NCBI GenBank assembly: GCA_007258455.2
Contig: VDFB02358134.1
Coordinates: forward strand, 210,425,394 to 210,489,393
Source: Sequoia sempervirens
Lineage: Eukaryota; Streptophyta; Pinopsida; Cupressales; Cupressaceae
Direction of reading: 5' to 3'
DNA: 64,000 nt
The notes under the pieces were generated by a model. That model was given only the letters and a program-made list of their open reading frames with translations, was not told the DNA's origin and ran no database searches. Position 1 is the stretch's first letter; each line of letters begins with the position of its first letter. This document shows, piece by piece, positions 43,901 to 55,412 of the stretch. The translations under genes were made by a program, and so were the position numbers.

Positions 43901-46900
43901 GTACTAATTTAGAACAATTTGGGGTGAAATTAACTACCTTTGGACCACAGAGCCACCTTGTTCTGTATAATTATATTGATGGTTCTCATCTTCTTACTTC
44001 CTATGTTCTGAAATCTGTCTTAGCCATGGAAGCTGTGCGGTATACTCCTGAGCCGGAGCCGGAAGCAGAAGAAGGTGCTGGGCAATGCCCCTATTTGGGG
44101 TATATATATCATATATTTGACAAGTTTCCAACAACACCTACACTAATCCCGGCATTCAAAGACATCACATTCAAGGTGGTACTAGAGAGCACTCAGAGTA
44201 GAATAAACTCCTGCCAAGAGGCGTGCATCAAGTATTTAGAATCACTCGTTAGACAACTCAAGCAAAGAAGAGAGAAAGATTTTTCAAATTTCAAGGTTCA
44301 GTTTCAAGTGGAGGATACAGAAATGTGGGCAACCGGATTTGGCCGCTGGCATTCACTTTCAATGGAAGACAATGCTAAGATGAAAATGGGGGTTTGGGTT
44401 CGTAAACTTGTTTCCCTTGTACCGATTCAGATAGCTCGAGCAGAGAAGAATGGGTTGGTTGCTTTAAAGGATGGACTTCAGATCCCTTACGATATTAGCT
44501 ACACTGGCAGCGTGTCACTTGCAAATCAATTGCGTTTTGGGTTCTACGATGCTGTTCTTAACAGTTGGAAGGGTCAAATTAAGGTTATCTCGTCTATGGG
44601 AAAGCAAAGCAGTGGTAAGTCTTATCTGTTGAACCATCTGTCAGGCTCTTTGCTTGATGTTGCTGGGGGTAGGTGCACAGATGGTGTCTGGATGACTCTC
44701 ATCGCCAGTGATGGAGAAGATGTTCCCGGCGACAGCAGGTGCCTCTATGTGCTCTTAGACTTTGAGGGTCTTGGAAGTTTTGAGCGAAGTGAGCAAGAGG
44801 ATATGCTTCTCTCTGTTCTCAACGCAGCAATCAGCAATATCACCATATTCAACAAAAAGGTATGCATATATGACCACAAATATAACAAAATGGCATGCAT
44901 ATCTGACCACAATGCTGATAGGATTTTGGTTTGAGGCCTGTCTGCTTAACAATGGGCGAGGCATCATTAATGATTGTTATTCTTATTGGTATAACAGGAT
45001 TTTCACTTGGATAAGGACACGGAATCTTCTTTCAGCCGCTTTCAGAGTGGGATCAACCTACTTGAGCAGGACAATAAGCTTTTCAAAGGTCTATTCTACA
45101 TTGCCATCAAGGACGTGGATGCATCTGATGTACAGGATCTTATACAAGAATTTGACGATAAGATTTATCAAATATGCACCAAATCTCCAGAAAATTTCAT
45201 TTTAAAAATGTATGGTGGGAAGGTGGAGATCGACGCTATGGCTCCTTACAATAAATCTGAGTACTATCAGCAGAGTTTAAGTGACCTCGCACAAAAAGTT
45301 CACAAAATTGATTATTGTTATGATATTGGTTCTGCCTTTACCAGAGATCTGAAGTTGATCATATCTCAAATTGCAGCTAAAGATTGGTCTCCTATAGACA
45401 GTAAGCGTGTAGGTATTATAGTTGAGATTATAAAGAGAAATCTTCAGTCTGCCGTCTCTATGGGATGCCTCTCTGTTGCAAATACAAACGAAGTACAAAA
45501 GCTTGTCAATTTTGATACACAGGAAGAGGTTCCTGATTCACCTCTTGTGGTGGAGGGTTGTTCATTCAACATTCCAGATTCGGACCTGTTTCTGACACCT
45601 TCCAAGAATGGCATTAGGCATGTTCTTTCTCAACTAAGGTCGGGAGTCGAGAGTATTTTACCCAGGAAAGGAGACAACGCTGACTCGTGGCATTCCATGT
45701 TTGAGAAGTTCCTAGAGGCAATCGCAGAGAGAAGGCGGGTGAGAGTTCAACAATGGATAAGCACAAACGCCATAGATTTTTGTGATAATGAGGAGGTGCA
45801 AAAGTTGCAGTTAGAGGCTAATTTAGCCCTTGGAGAAGTAAAGCAAGGTCTCTCCGTCTGTGGTTGTAAATGTTCCGAGTGCTATTGGAGATGTGTGTTT
45901 GAGAAAGGCCATAATCAGTACCATTCTTGCGAGGGTAGTCATTCATGTACAGAAATATGCACTTACTGTGTTCGAGAAGGAGACAACTTCAACCTATGTA
46001 AGGATTTGGCGGGCCACCAAGGCTATCACCATTGCAAAGAGAGAACTCACACCTGCCGAGAGCCCTGTCATTTGTACAATGTATCATCTAATTGTAATGC
46101 GTTTTGCTCTAAAGAGCCTAAACATGAGGGGCCGCACAATTGCAACTCCCTACGACATATGTGTAAGGTGAAATGTTCACTTGCAAGCTGTAACAATCCA
46201 TGCAGTATGCCCATTGAAACAGCTCACACAAAACACCAGTGTCATGAAAGATATTGCCAAAGCAAATGCATCATGAAAGGCTGCACAAGGACATGTGGAG
46301 TGGAAGATCACTTCCATAAAGCAGAGCATTTCTGTGGGAATGAACACACATGCACTGAGAATTGTGAAATGCCTGGAATATGTGAGATATTTACACAGCT
46401 TGTAAGAAAAAGCTGTAATTTCCGAGGAGAAAGGGATTCGTTTGAGTATGAACACTTTTCAGAACAAAATGGGCAACGCAAAGGCTGTTGCATTCCTATT
46501 CCCCCCTTTCAAAGGATTCATCAAGGCCCACATGTTCACACCAAAAATCCATCTGCTGTGCATTACTGTGACACTAGATGTGAAGCCTGTGGTTATTTCT
46601 GTCGCCTTCCACTAGATCACCCTGGTCTGCATGATACAGTACATGGAAATATGAGGAATACAAGATTCATTTCAGAGGAGGAAGATATCGACATTGAGGG
46701 TCGTAAGTATAAATGGGGAGAGAAAGGAGAGGCAGAGATGTGTAACATGTTCTGCAGGAAACAGGGCCGAGGTCACATCCATTTGGTTCCTTGTCCAAAA
46801 ACAAACAGTCAGAGATACATTATGTGCACCAGTAATCTCCATGACGGTTCCAGGCACGCAACCATCAAATATGGGCCTGACAATGATGTTCCAAAGGATG

Positions 46901-47763
46901 AGATGACTCATGAGACCTATTGGAAATATGTTAGATTTGTTGATCCTTGCACAGAGGAAGAGCGTCAAGAGTTTAGCAGATGCAATCACCAGTGTAAATC
47001 CGAGGAGCATAACGCAGAGTCAGAGACAAAATCTTATTGCACGGAGCAGCTATGGCATAAACCTTTAGAAAGAACGAGACAAAATGCCAGTCCTACAAGT
47101 TATGTAACTGTTGATGGTCATCGTTTTGCCTGCCGTCATTCTGCTAATGTACCTCATCATGTCATTTTTGTCATTGACAGATCAAGTTCTATGGGCTCCC
47201 GCGATATTACCCCAACGATGGAAATGTTTAATGAGCATAATTCTAGGCTTGGCTGTGTCTATGAGGCCATTCTGACTTTCATAGGAATCCGTCGTACAAC
47301 AGTTGCTGATGACTCTGTATCAGTAGTTCTATTCAGTGGATCGGCAACCGTAGCTCTAGAGATGCAAGATATGGAAGAAAGTGTTGTAGATCGTCTCCTT
47401 CCGTATTCACCCTCTAGAAAAACCAATTTTTCATCAGGCTTGGAATGTGCAGAAAATATATTGATAAAAGCAACCGGAGACCCAATGGTAAACATGAAAA
47501 TGCCAGTTGTTATCTTTCTCAGTGATGGAGGAAACAATGGCAGAAGGAATCCTGTTGAGTGTGTAGAGAGTATGAAAAGACAGGAGCCCAGGATGACCCT
47601 CCATACAATAATGTTTGGTAATGATCCCACAAAGAGTATCTTAGAGGAAATGGCACAGAAGGGAAATGGACAGTTTCAGCTCACTCTGGATGCACTTGAG
47701 CTGGCTAGAAGCTTTGAGAATCTGGCAAAAAGCCTCAAGCCTCCAGTTGCATCTTTGATGTAA
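40990..47763 (+). CDS. Large GTPase / Cys-rich / VWA multidomain protein (VLIG-like), 2 exons
   Basis: Exons 40990-44859 and 44998-47763 give about 2211 aa. I chose ATG 40990; the open frame extends 30 bp upstream but without ATG, and ATG 40996 has a better context. Residues 1-600 are unassigned. Residues about 646-700 are charged and helical, and about 759-1010 show repeated beta strands like a propeller. An acidic EPEPEPEAEE linker lies near 1020. The GTPase domain of GBP/VLIG type has P-loop GKQSSGKS at 1204-1211, DFEG at 1257-1260 and a KD motif at 1328-1329 in the G4 position. Residues about 1573-1970 hold Cys/His units (H-x3-H-x-C-x4-H-x-C-x3-C), likely zinc-binding. Residues about 2013-2200 form a VWA domain with full MIDAS (D2017, S2019, S2021, T2099, D2133). 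There is no signal peptide or membrane segment, so it is probably cytosolic. Animal relatives of the G domain are interferon-induced; a role in immunity here is only inference. Confidence 0.88.
44860..44997 (+). other. Intron of the large GTPase gene (138 bp, phase 0)
   Basis: The donor is AAG|GTATGC and the acceptor is ATAACAG|GAT. Both reading frames join without a shift after residue 1290, between the G3 and G4 motifs of the GTPase, and the joined sequence continues as expected for the family. Without splicing the frame reads 24 more codons to a TGA at 44932-44934. The intron holds an imperfect 20-bp direct repeat (ATGCATATATGACCACAAA type) at 44862-44880 and 44895-44913. Confidence 0.88.
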
Positions 47764-50199
47764 GCCACCTGGGGGGCTTAGCAATGGTTATCGTTTAGTG
47801 TCTGGTGTGTTATCACGTACATGGTTTGGTAATAGGGTTTATGTGATGTAATCATCGGCTTGTGTTTCAGTTTCGTCTTAGTCCCCTGTTTTCCCTCAAA
47901 AAGCATAAATACCATCACAGGTCCTCTGATAAGTTGTTTCTAAACACTAGATAACTAATCCTTCAGTACTACTTTTATTTTTGAGGATGAATATTATATT
48001 TTTTTGTTTGCTTCCTTATTTTCAATCGAAGCATTTGGTGGTTAGTACTATTGTGCTTTTATATTTGCTAATGTTGCTATTGTAAATGTAACCATTTCTA
48101 GATGGGTGGATATGTTATTCACAATTAAAATTTTGGGTGGGTTGATTTGATCACTAAATAAAAATTGAGGACGAGTAATTATGTAGTATGCTTATCTAAT
48201 TTTATTAGTAAATATGTTGATATAATGTTCTTTATTAATATATCTTATGTTCTTTAGTGATTCTCAAATTTTATTTGTTCTTCCGTGCATTAAAATGAAT
48301 TAGGATTTGTCCTTTATCTTGTAGTGATGATAATGGTATTTTAATCAATAAAACACAAGATTTTTTTTTTTCAATAAATTCGAGGAATATTCTACATATT
48401 AGTCTTATGTGATTTTATTTGAAATTAGTTTGAATTTTTTACTATATTTTTTAATGAGATATCAATTAGCTCATAAGACAAATTTGATGTTTGATCAATA
48501 AAAAAAAATTGACATGGGAAAATGATTGTATTATACTTGTAAGTCAACATGGTGAGACAAAATATCATTTTGGTTGCAAAAACCTCAACATTGACCATAT
48601 TCAAAGTGACATGGGCTTATGCTTATAATTGCCCAACTCACTAGTATGGTTTTCCATATATCTAAGATATGTTATGTTTCTACAACTTACAATATGAAAG
48701 GAGTTAAATCTTTACTAGAAATAAACATGTCATAACCAAATTAGGATGGTTGGTAAGCGCCAATGCATGTAGAGTGTGCATTTCTTTGTATAGATTTCAA
48801 GATATAAAATATGCAATAGAGTAGTCACCAGATCTTGAACACAACATGGAATGATAGAAGCACTAAATTTCTTTGCATGCTTAAGAAATCACCCTATTGA
48901 TTCAAGCAAGATCTTTCCATGGTATGAGAAAATCTCTATAAGGCCTTTTTCTTGTGGTTTCACTTGGTATGTTTTTATCTGTAATAAATATGTGAAGTAT
49001 TTTTATGGCCATGTGGTGTTATTATTGTGTTTTATATTGATTTTTTTTTTTTTGGAATAGATTACTTCTTTGATACACAATTCTACGATGAATTTTAGAA
49101 GTCATTTGAGATGACAAACATTGGCTTGCATCTACTTTCTAGATAAGAAGTATTGCAGTTGAAGGGAAACTTTCATCTCTTAACCTATATACATATATTT
49201 TTAATATGTTGATCCAATTTAATATGGATAAGTGCAAGTCATCAACTACCCAATAATTAAGAGTTAAAACTTTAATAACCAAACAAATAATATGGAGTCA
49301 AGAGAAACCCATTGGTAAGTTAGTAATATTGATGGTTGAAATACCATTTCAACTTAAACGACAACATGATATGCTATTCCTCTCCTAAAAAAAATTGATT
49401 ATCTCTATAAGATATATATAGTTAAGTATTGACTCACTAGCATACCTCAGATGTTTATGCGTATCATTCCAATTTAAGGGCTTATTGGGAGAATTTTAAA
49501 CAAATTTCTTACCATATTTTTTAACAAATTTCCTTTTATAAGATGAATTGAATTTTATCTTTCTTTGCTTCATGTATAGAATGATAATATCAAATAGATT
49601 TAGATTTTAATTTGATTCAAGTTCCTTTTAAGAATTCACTTACACTTTTCATTCTTCAAAACAAAATGATAAAAGTTCTAAACTAACCTACTCTAATTTG
49701 ATTTTAAAGTAATATAAACACAAACAAGGGTTAGGAAGATTGAGCCTAAGTTTTATTGGGTAGGGACTCTAGATCCACAAATAATCAATAATTCTTATCA
49801 TCACATAAATTCTAGTCTAATTAGGTGCAAGCTCCAAAATATTCAAAAGATATAATTACTATGCATACATCACCATCCATGTGTAAAACTAAATAGTTAA
49901 ATTCACATGTAATACATAATATGTTGATTTATCTATCATGTATACTTGAATTAAGAGATTCATATACTTAATCCTCCTTACTAGTTTTAAAACCATGAAA
50001 AAGTTACTAATTTTAACAGTTTCTTTAAAAAAGGAAGCAACTAAAAAATGTAAAATTTTCTAGCTTCTTCAACAAGGTTAATTGTTGTAGTTATAACAAC
50101 AAATTTATGGGAATATATAAAGTCAATATGTTAGCTTTGACTTCTCTACCTCTAGCAATCACATCTTTTAATGTTTTATTAAAGGTGAGAACATTATGT
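47764..50199. other. 3' flank of the large GTPase gene and intergenic DNA
   Basis: Possible poly(A) signals AATAAA lie at 48157-48162 and 48347-48352. The first is about 390 bp after the stop codon, a normal 3' UTR length. Beyond about 48400 the DNA is AT-rich and I recognise nothing; the 69-codon frame at 48851-49060 has no known motif. Confidence 0.45.
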
Positions 50200-51000
50200 G
50201 TCTATAATGTAGAACGGAGGGAATGATGTGAAAGATCCAGGGTTTAATGAAATGACCTAACACACTCCCTCTTTTCCCCTAATTTCATTAGAAAAAGAGA
50301 TCTCCCAAGGATACCTGGTTGACTTTCAACCTTAAGGTGAGTCAACCTTGTTAGGTAGGTCTATTGTTTTCTTATGACAAAAAGTGGAAAAAATCACTTA
50401 TTGGTTGTTTTGGGAGACAAATTTAAATGCATTAACAAACTCAATTATATTACTTAATACTTGAAATGTAGAGTATTATGATAGTAGAAACAAAAACAAT
50501 AACTTTCAAATAGATCTAAGAAGGGTAGGATGGTGTGCACCTAGCCTAAAAATTGGGTTATGCAGTCTATATCAAGACTCATTTGCCCAAGGGAAAATGG
50601 GTCCCTATGTCCTTTCATCATGAAATTTCAAAATTTGAATCTATAGCCCTCTGTCTACACTTCACTCTTGTACCTATAAATCTTGACTTTCAAATATGGA
50701 TCTGTAGAAAATCTACAAAAGAATATGTCATTTTGTGTGTATAGGGATTTGCCTTAGTCAAACCCTATTTTGGTAATTAAACCTTGGAGAATGATATAGA
50801 TCGGATAAGTGGTAGTGTATAGAATCCCTAACCTTAAGTCCATCTATGGTTGTTATGAGCTAATATGCAAAGAAACCCTACTCAATTGCATTAGAGCATG
50901 ATTCCTATATGACAATGACAATTGATAAAGATCAAATCATGGAGAAGTCAAAACACCCTAACATATCTAAAATATTGTAATACCTTATTGTAGGTTGCTA
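50200..51000. repeat. Dispersed hairpin-bearing repeat, copy 3 (partial)
   Basis: The GACTTTCAACC and GTCAACCTTG words at 50321-50350 match copy 1 near 1892-1920. The dyad ACTCATTTGCCC / AAAATGGGTCC at about 50577-50605 matches copy 1 near 2070, and the GTCAAACCCTATTTTGG block is at about 50756-50775. The promoter and distal dyads of copy 2 are missing. The copia LTR at 51043 follows. Confidence 0.6.
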
Positions 51001-51042
51001 GTAGAATGAAGATAGAAGATGGGATTGTTGCAAGAATGAAGG

Positions 51043-53743
51043 TGTTTTCATTGATGTCAAGATGAATTCTACTGGTCACTAGTGTTGTCATTGATGTCAA
51101 CTATGGGATGGAGATGTTGAGGATATTGAGAAAATTGTGGAAAAGTGAAAAAGGGTTGTGCATGTGTAGTTGAGACCTTAAGGAAGTGTTGTGAGTTCGT
51201 GGAGCTATTCTTCTTGTTGCATAGTATGAAGGAGAGTTGGAATGAAGTAATGAGCTGAGATGATGTCTTTGGTACTTGGTTTCCTAGTGCTTTGGAGTAA
51301 AGTTAATAAACAAATTAAATTGTGTTGTGCAAGTGTTCATAATATGCTCCACGTTCTTTCTATGTTAATGCTATGCATGTGCAGATTTTATAGGTTATTC
51401 AAGGTTGTTAGATGTTGCTACATTTTGAATTTGGGTTTTTGAATCATTGTATAGTGTGAGATATTTTCACCAGTGTGTGAACCAGTTAATAACATTTTGT
51501 TTCCACAGTCCATGATCATTAATAATCAAGATTTCTGGATAAAACTGTGTGCGATTTTTTCAATCAACGTTTCGGATCATACTCCATGACCCATCATCAG
51601 GATGATTAGCAGATAGAGAGAGACATGAAGAATAGATAGCAGACTTGGATAGAAATAGAGGAAAGGGTGGAGAGGGAAGGTTGAAAGGCACGTGAGCCAA
51701 AAAGATGAGAAAGACAAGGGGAGGAGAAAAATGATTGGAGAAATTGCAAAGAAGAAAATTAATGAGAGAACCTAAAAAACACAAAACTAATTCAGCAAAA
51801 GGACATGAGAAATCCATAAATGAGAGGGAAAAATTCAAAAGAGAACACTAGGGTAAAAATAGAAATCAAAGTGAACCATTGAAAGGAGAAAGAAAGAGAC
51901 AAAGGTAAAAATAAAAAAATGAGAAAAAACCTGATAATCAAAATCAATAAGAGAAAGATACAAGATTAAGAGAGAAATAATAGGAGACACAAAGGTAAAC
52001 AATTACTAAGTGAAAAAAACAATAAAAGAGACGGTTACCGTCTCTTTTATTGTTTTTTTCACTTAGTAAACCGTCTCTTTTATTGTTTTTTTCACTTAGT
52101 AATTGTTTACCTTTGTGTCTCCTATTATTTCTCTCTTAATCTTGTATCTTTCTCTTATTGATTTTGATTATCAGGTTTTTTCTCATTTTTTTATTTTTAC
52201 CTTTGTCTCTTTCTTTCTCCTTTCAATGGTTCACTTTGATTTCTATTTTTACCCTAGTGTTCTCTTTTGAATTTTTCCCTCTCATTTATGAATTTCTCAT
52301 GTCCTTTTGCTGAATTAGTTTAGTGTTTTTTAGGTTCTCTCATTAATTTTCTTCTTTGCAATTTCTCCAATCATTTTTCTCCTCCCCTTGTCTTTCTCAT
52401 CTTTTTGGCTCACGTGCCTTTCAACCTTCCCTCTCCACCCTTTCCTCTATTTCTATCCAAGTCTGCTATCTATTCTTCATGTCTCTCTCTATCTGCTAAT
52501 CATCCTGATGATGGATCATGGAGTATGATCCGAAACGTTGATTGAAAAAATCGCACACAGTTTTATCCAGAAATCTTGATTATTAGTGTGAACCACTTGT
52601 TCAATGATGTTTTTTGTGGTATGGGAGAAATTATTTGTTCCACATTTCTCCATTGTTGGGTCTCAGGTTGTGTAGATTTGGGAAGTTGCTTATGATGCTT
52701 TTATCTTTCTTTATTCAAGCTTTTACTTGATTTGGTGCAATAAAGTGTGAATTTCATTTATTAGTATGCAAATAAGGATTACCAGTTGTTTTGAGTTGAA
52801 GTATTTGTTTGATGGGAAATTGGATGAAGTGTTTAATGAATCTTAAGTAGTTTGTGGATTATTCTAGATTAAGTTCAAGTGAGTTATTTTTTTCAGAACT
52901 TTAGACTTTTTAGATTGGTTTAATGAAGTGTGTACTTAATGTTTATCGTGTCTTGCACGAGTGTTGGTTGACCTTGTGTTTAAAACTACTTGTTAGGATT
53001 GTGGAAGCATGTTGGATCTATTTTTGTCCTAATTAAGGATTTGTGTAGGTTTCCTTTCATTCATATCCACCATGGGAATGTTTAAGTGGTGACCTATTTT
53101 GAATTTGTATGTATAACGGCTAGTGGCTGACATTAGAGAAAGTTTTTGAGGTAGATCTTGATATAAATATGTATGGTGTTGATGCAAATGATAATTTAAA
53201 GAGTAAGAAGAAAGATAGATGTGAGAGATGTGTGTGATGCAAATTTGAGCAAAGTAGTGCGAACTTCATGTTAGGGTTCCTGGAGGTAGTGAGCTAAAGG
53301 CATCTAATATCTTTCATGTGAGATTGCAAAAGTGTGTGATCAATTATGGTGGACTCCTTGTTGCATTGAAAAGAGTTCTCTATGTAACATTCTTCTTCTA
53401 TCTTCCCATATTATTTTATGGTAGTGAGCCCTAGTTGTGAGCCTTTTAGACAGTGTGTCCTATTATGGCAGTGAGCCCCTTTGTACCGATTTTTCTATTA
53501 CTTATACTATGAGTTAATCCTCATCATGGTTTTTCCCTCATTGGGTTTTTCACATAAATCTAGTGTTCTCTTGTATATGGTGTTGTGATTTTAGTTTCTA
53601 TTATCTACATTTCATGTTCAATCAAACTAACAGAACAAGGGTTTAATGAATTCTTATGGATTTGATTACTGTTGAGGGTTCTAAAGGTTTAATTTGCTAC
53701 AACTAATTCATCCCCCCTCTCAATTTTCATGTTCATTTCAACA
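51043..53743 (+). mobile_element. Copia LTR carrying a palindromic insertion
   Basis: It begins TGTTTTCATTGATGTCAA (a second start-like copy TGTTGTCATTGATG is at 51083) and ends TTTCAACA. It is homologous to the solo LTR at 61145-62613 apart from an insertion of about 1.1 kb (51485-52585). TATAAATA at 53162-53169 matches the box at 62060-62067 in the solo LTR. A TTTTTCCCTCATTGGGTTTT block at about 53541-53560 is the shared copia R-region motif. Confidence 0.8.
51520..52585. repeat. Nearly perfect 1.07-kb palindrome
   Basis: The left arm (51520 to about 52036) and right arm (about 52037-52585) are inverted copies with very few mismatches that I could find (near 51588, 51785 and 51812). The centre reads GACGGTTACCGTC. 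The right arm has an extra 34-bp copy of the segment next to the centre. Ten-base direct repeats GTGTGAACCA at 51475-51484 and 52586-52595 flank the insertion, like a target-site duplication. It looks like a young fold-back or inverted-duplicate transposon; the 92-codon minus frame inside is a by-product. Confidence 0.92.
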
Positions 53744-53745
53744 AT

Positions 53746-53757
53746 TGGTATTAGAGC
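53746..53757 (+). other. Primer-binding site (initiator Met tRNA)
   Basis: TGGTATTAGAGC lies two bases after the LTR end at 53743. It is one change from the usual TGGTATCAGAGC copia site and fixes the element as plus-strand. Confidence 0.85.
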
Positions 53758-53801
53758 GAGGTTCCTTGGAGAAGAGCTCAATAGCTTGAGGTAGATCTGA
53801 C

Positions 53802-54857
53802 ATGGTGAACAAGATTGCTTTAGAATATCCTAGATTTGATGGCTCAGATTATGCATTCTGGAAGAAAAATATGGAAGGATATTTGTTGACTCTGGGATAT
53901 GAGATTGAGGAGGCTTATCATAATACATATACTCCACCTCTAAATGGTTTGAGTACAAGTGAAAAAATCAAGGTGCATGAGATCAATGATAAGGCAAGAT
54001 ACATTATTGTGAATAGTTTTTCAAATACTGAATTAGTTAAAGTTATGAGTTTGAAAAATGCTAAAGAGGTTTGGGATAAGCTAGAAAACATTTATGAAGG
54101 AGATCTGAGGGTTAAACAAGAAAATTTGTAGAATCTGAAGGCACAATTTGAAATGATGCATATGTTTGATGATGAAACAATTAAAGGCTACATACATAGA
54201 GTTGATGAGTTGGTAAGTAATATGAGAGGTCTTGGTGCAATAGTTAAAGAATATTAAGTGGTGAAGAATGTTATTAGATCACTTCCATATTGTTACAGTC
54301 AAAAGGTATCTGTTATTGAGGAAACTATTGATTTTGACAATTATTCTAGAGATCAGTTGATTGGTACTCTAATTGCATTTGGAATGAGAAAACTGAGGAA
54401 AGGTACAAAAGTTGAGACTGCTTTCAAGGTTGGTAAATTAGAGAAGGTTGAAGATTCAAGTGAAAAAGATCTTGATTATTTAGAAGCTGACTTTGTGAGG
54501 AAGAAGAAAAAGGGCACCAGTAAGTACAAAGTTAAATTACATTTCAAATTCTTTTGTTGTGGTGAGATAGGTCGTTATGCTGCTAGACATCCAAAAAGAG
54601 CTCTAAACAATAAGAACAAAGAAAATAAAGGAAAAATGATTAAGAAAGCTTACTATGTGAGAGAAGATGCTGGTATTTTTTATGATGAATTTGATTATGG
54701 ATATTTTGATGATAATGAATGTCTATTTTTGGCTATAAAAGAAGAATTTGGCTTTGCTAACCTTGAAAGTTGTGTGAAGGAAAGTATTCCAGAGATGAAG
54801 GATATGGTTGAAGTTACTTTTATCTCTTCTTTTCATGTGAAAGAGGATAAGAATTAA
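53802..54857 (+). pseudogene. Copia Gag, broken by stops
   Basis: It starts at ATG 53802 with PRFDGSDYAFWKKNMEGYL, the N-terminal motif of plant copia Gag. The frame is interrupted by TAG at 54129-54131 and TAA at 54255-54257 but resumes in phase each time (KAQFEMMHMFDDETIKGYI; VKNVIRSLPYCYSQKV). The CCHC zinc knuckle near 54550-54600 reads FFCCGEIGRYAARHP, so the metal-binding His and last Cys are lost. It ends at TAA 54855-54857 in Glu-rich sequence, where the frame shifts into the protease. Confidence 0.9.
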
Positions 54858-55400
54858 ATTGGGTTGTTGATGGTGGTTTCTCTAATCATATGACCAGAGA
54901 TAAAAGTAAGTTTGTTAAACTTGAAAAGTATGATGGAGGATTAGTTAACTTTGGAGATGATTCATAAGCTAAGATTTTTGGAATAGGTTCAATTAGTTTC
55001 GATGGAAAGAATAATACTGACAATGTATACTATATTAAGGGCTTAAGACATAATATCTTGAGTGTTAGAAAAATGTGTAGAAAAGGGTATAATGTTGTGT
55101 TTAAGGATGAATTGTGTGAGATCCAAAAAGGGTCTGAAATTGTGATTGTTTTGGTAAGAGAACAAAAGGAAACATCTATCAGCTTAAGGGTGCCGATGAT
55201 CATTTATTTATGTCTCAGATTAATGATAGTTGGTTATGGCATTAGAGGATGTGTCATATTAATTTTGATAACTTGGCAAGAATTAGTTCAGTTCACGTAG
55301 TGAAAGATTTACCTAGAATCACAAAACCTATCAATGTTGTTTGTGATAGTTGTCAATTTGGAAAGCAAACAAGGAGTAGCTTTAAGGGAAATAACGAACT
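54854..55400 (+). pseudogene. Copia protease and pre-integrase remnant
   Basis: One frame back from Gag, NWVVDGGFSNHMTRDKSKF shows the copia protease site with DSG changed to DGG. ILSVRKMCRKGYNVVF and CDSCQFGKQTRSSFKG follow. The latter is the Cys pair at the end of the GAG-pre-integrase zinc motif. The integrase core and the first half of RT are then missing, because the next recognisable block is RT from its middle. Confidence 0.85.
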
Positions 55401-55412
55401 AATATTAGACTG

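Noticed and set aside
51560..51838. 92-codon minus-strand frame in the palindrome arm
   Set aside because: It is low-complexity Ser/Phe/Leu text from a purine-rich arm and has no known domain.
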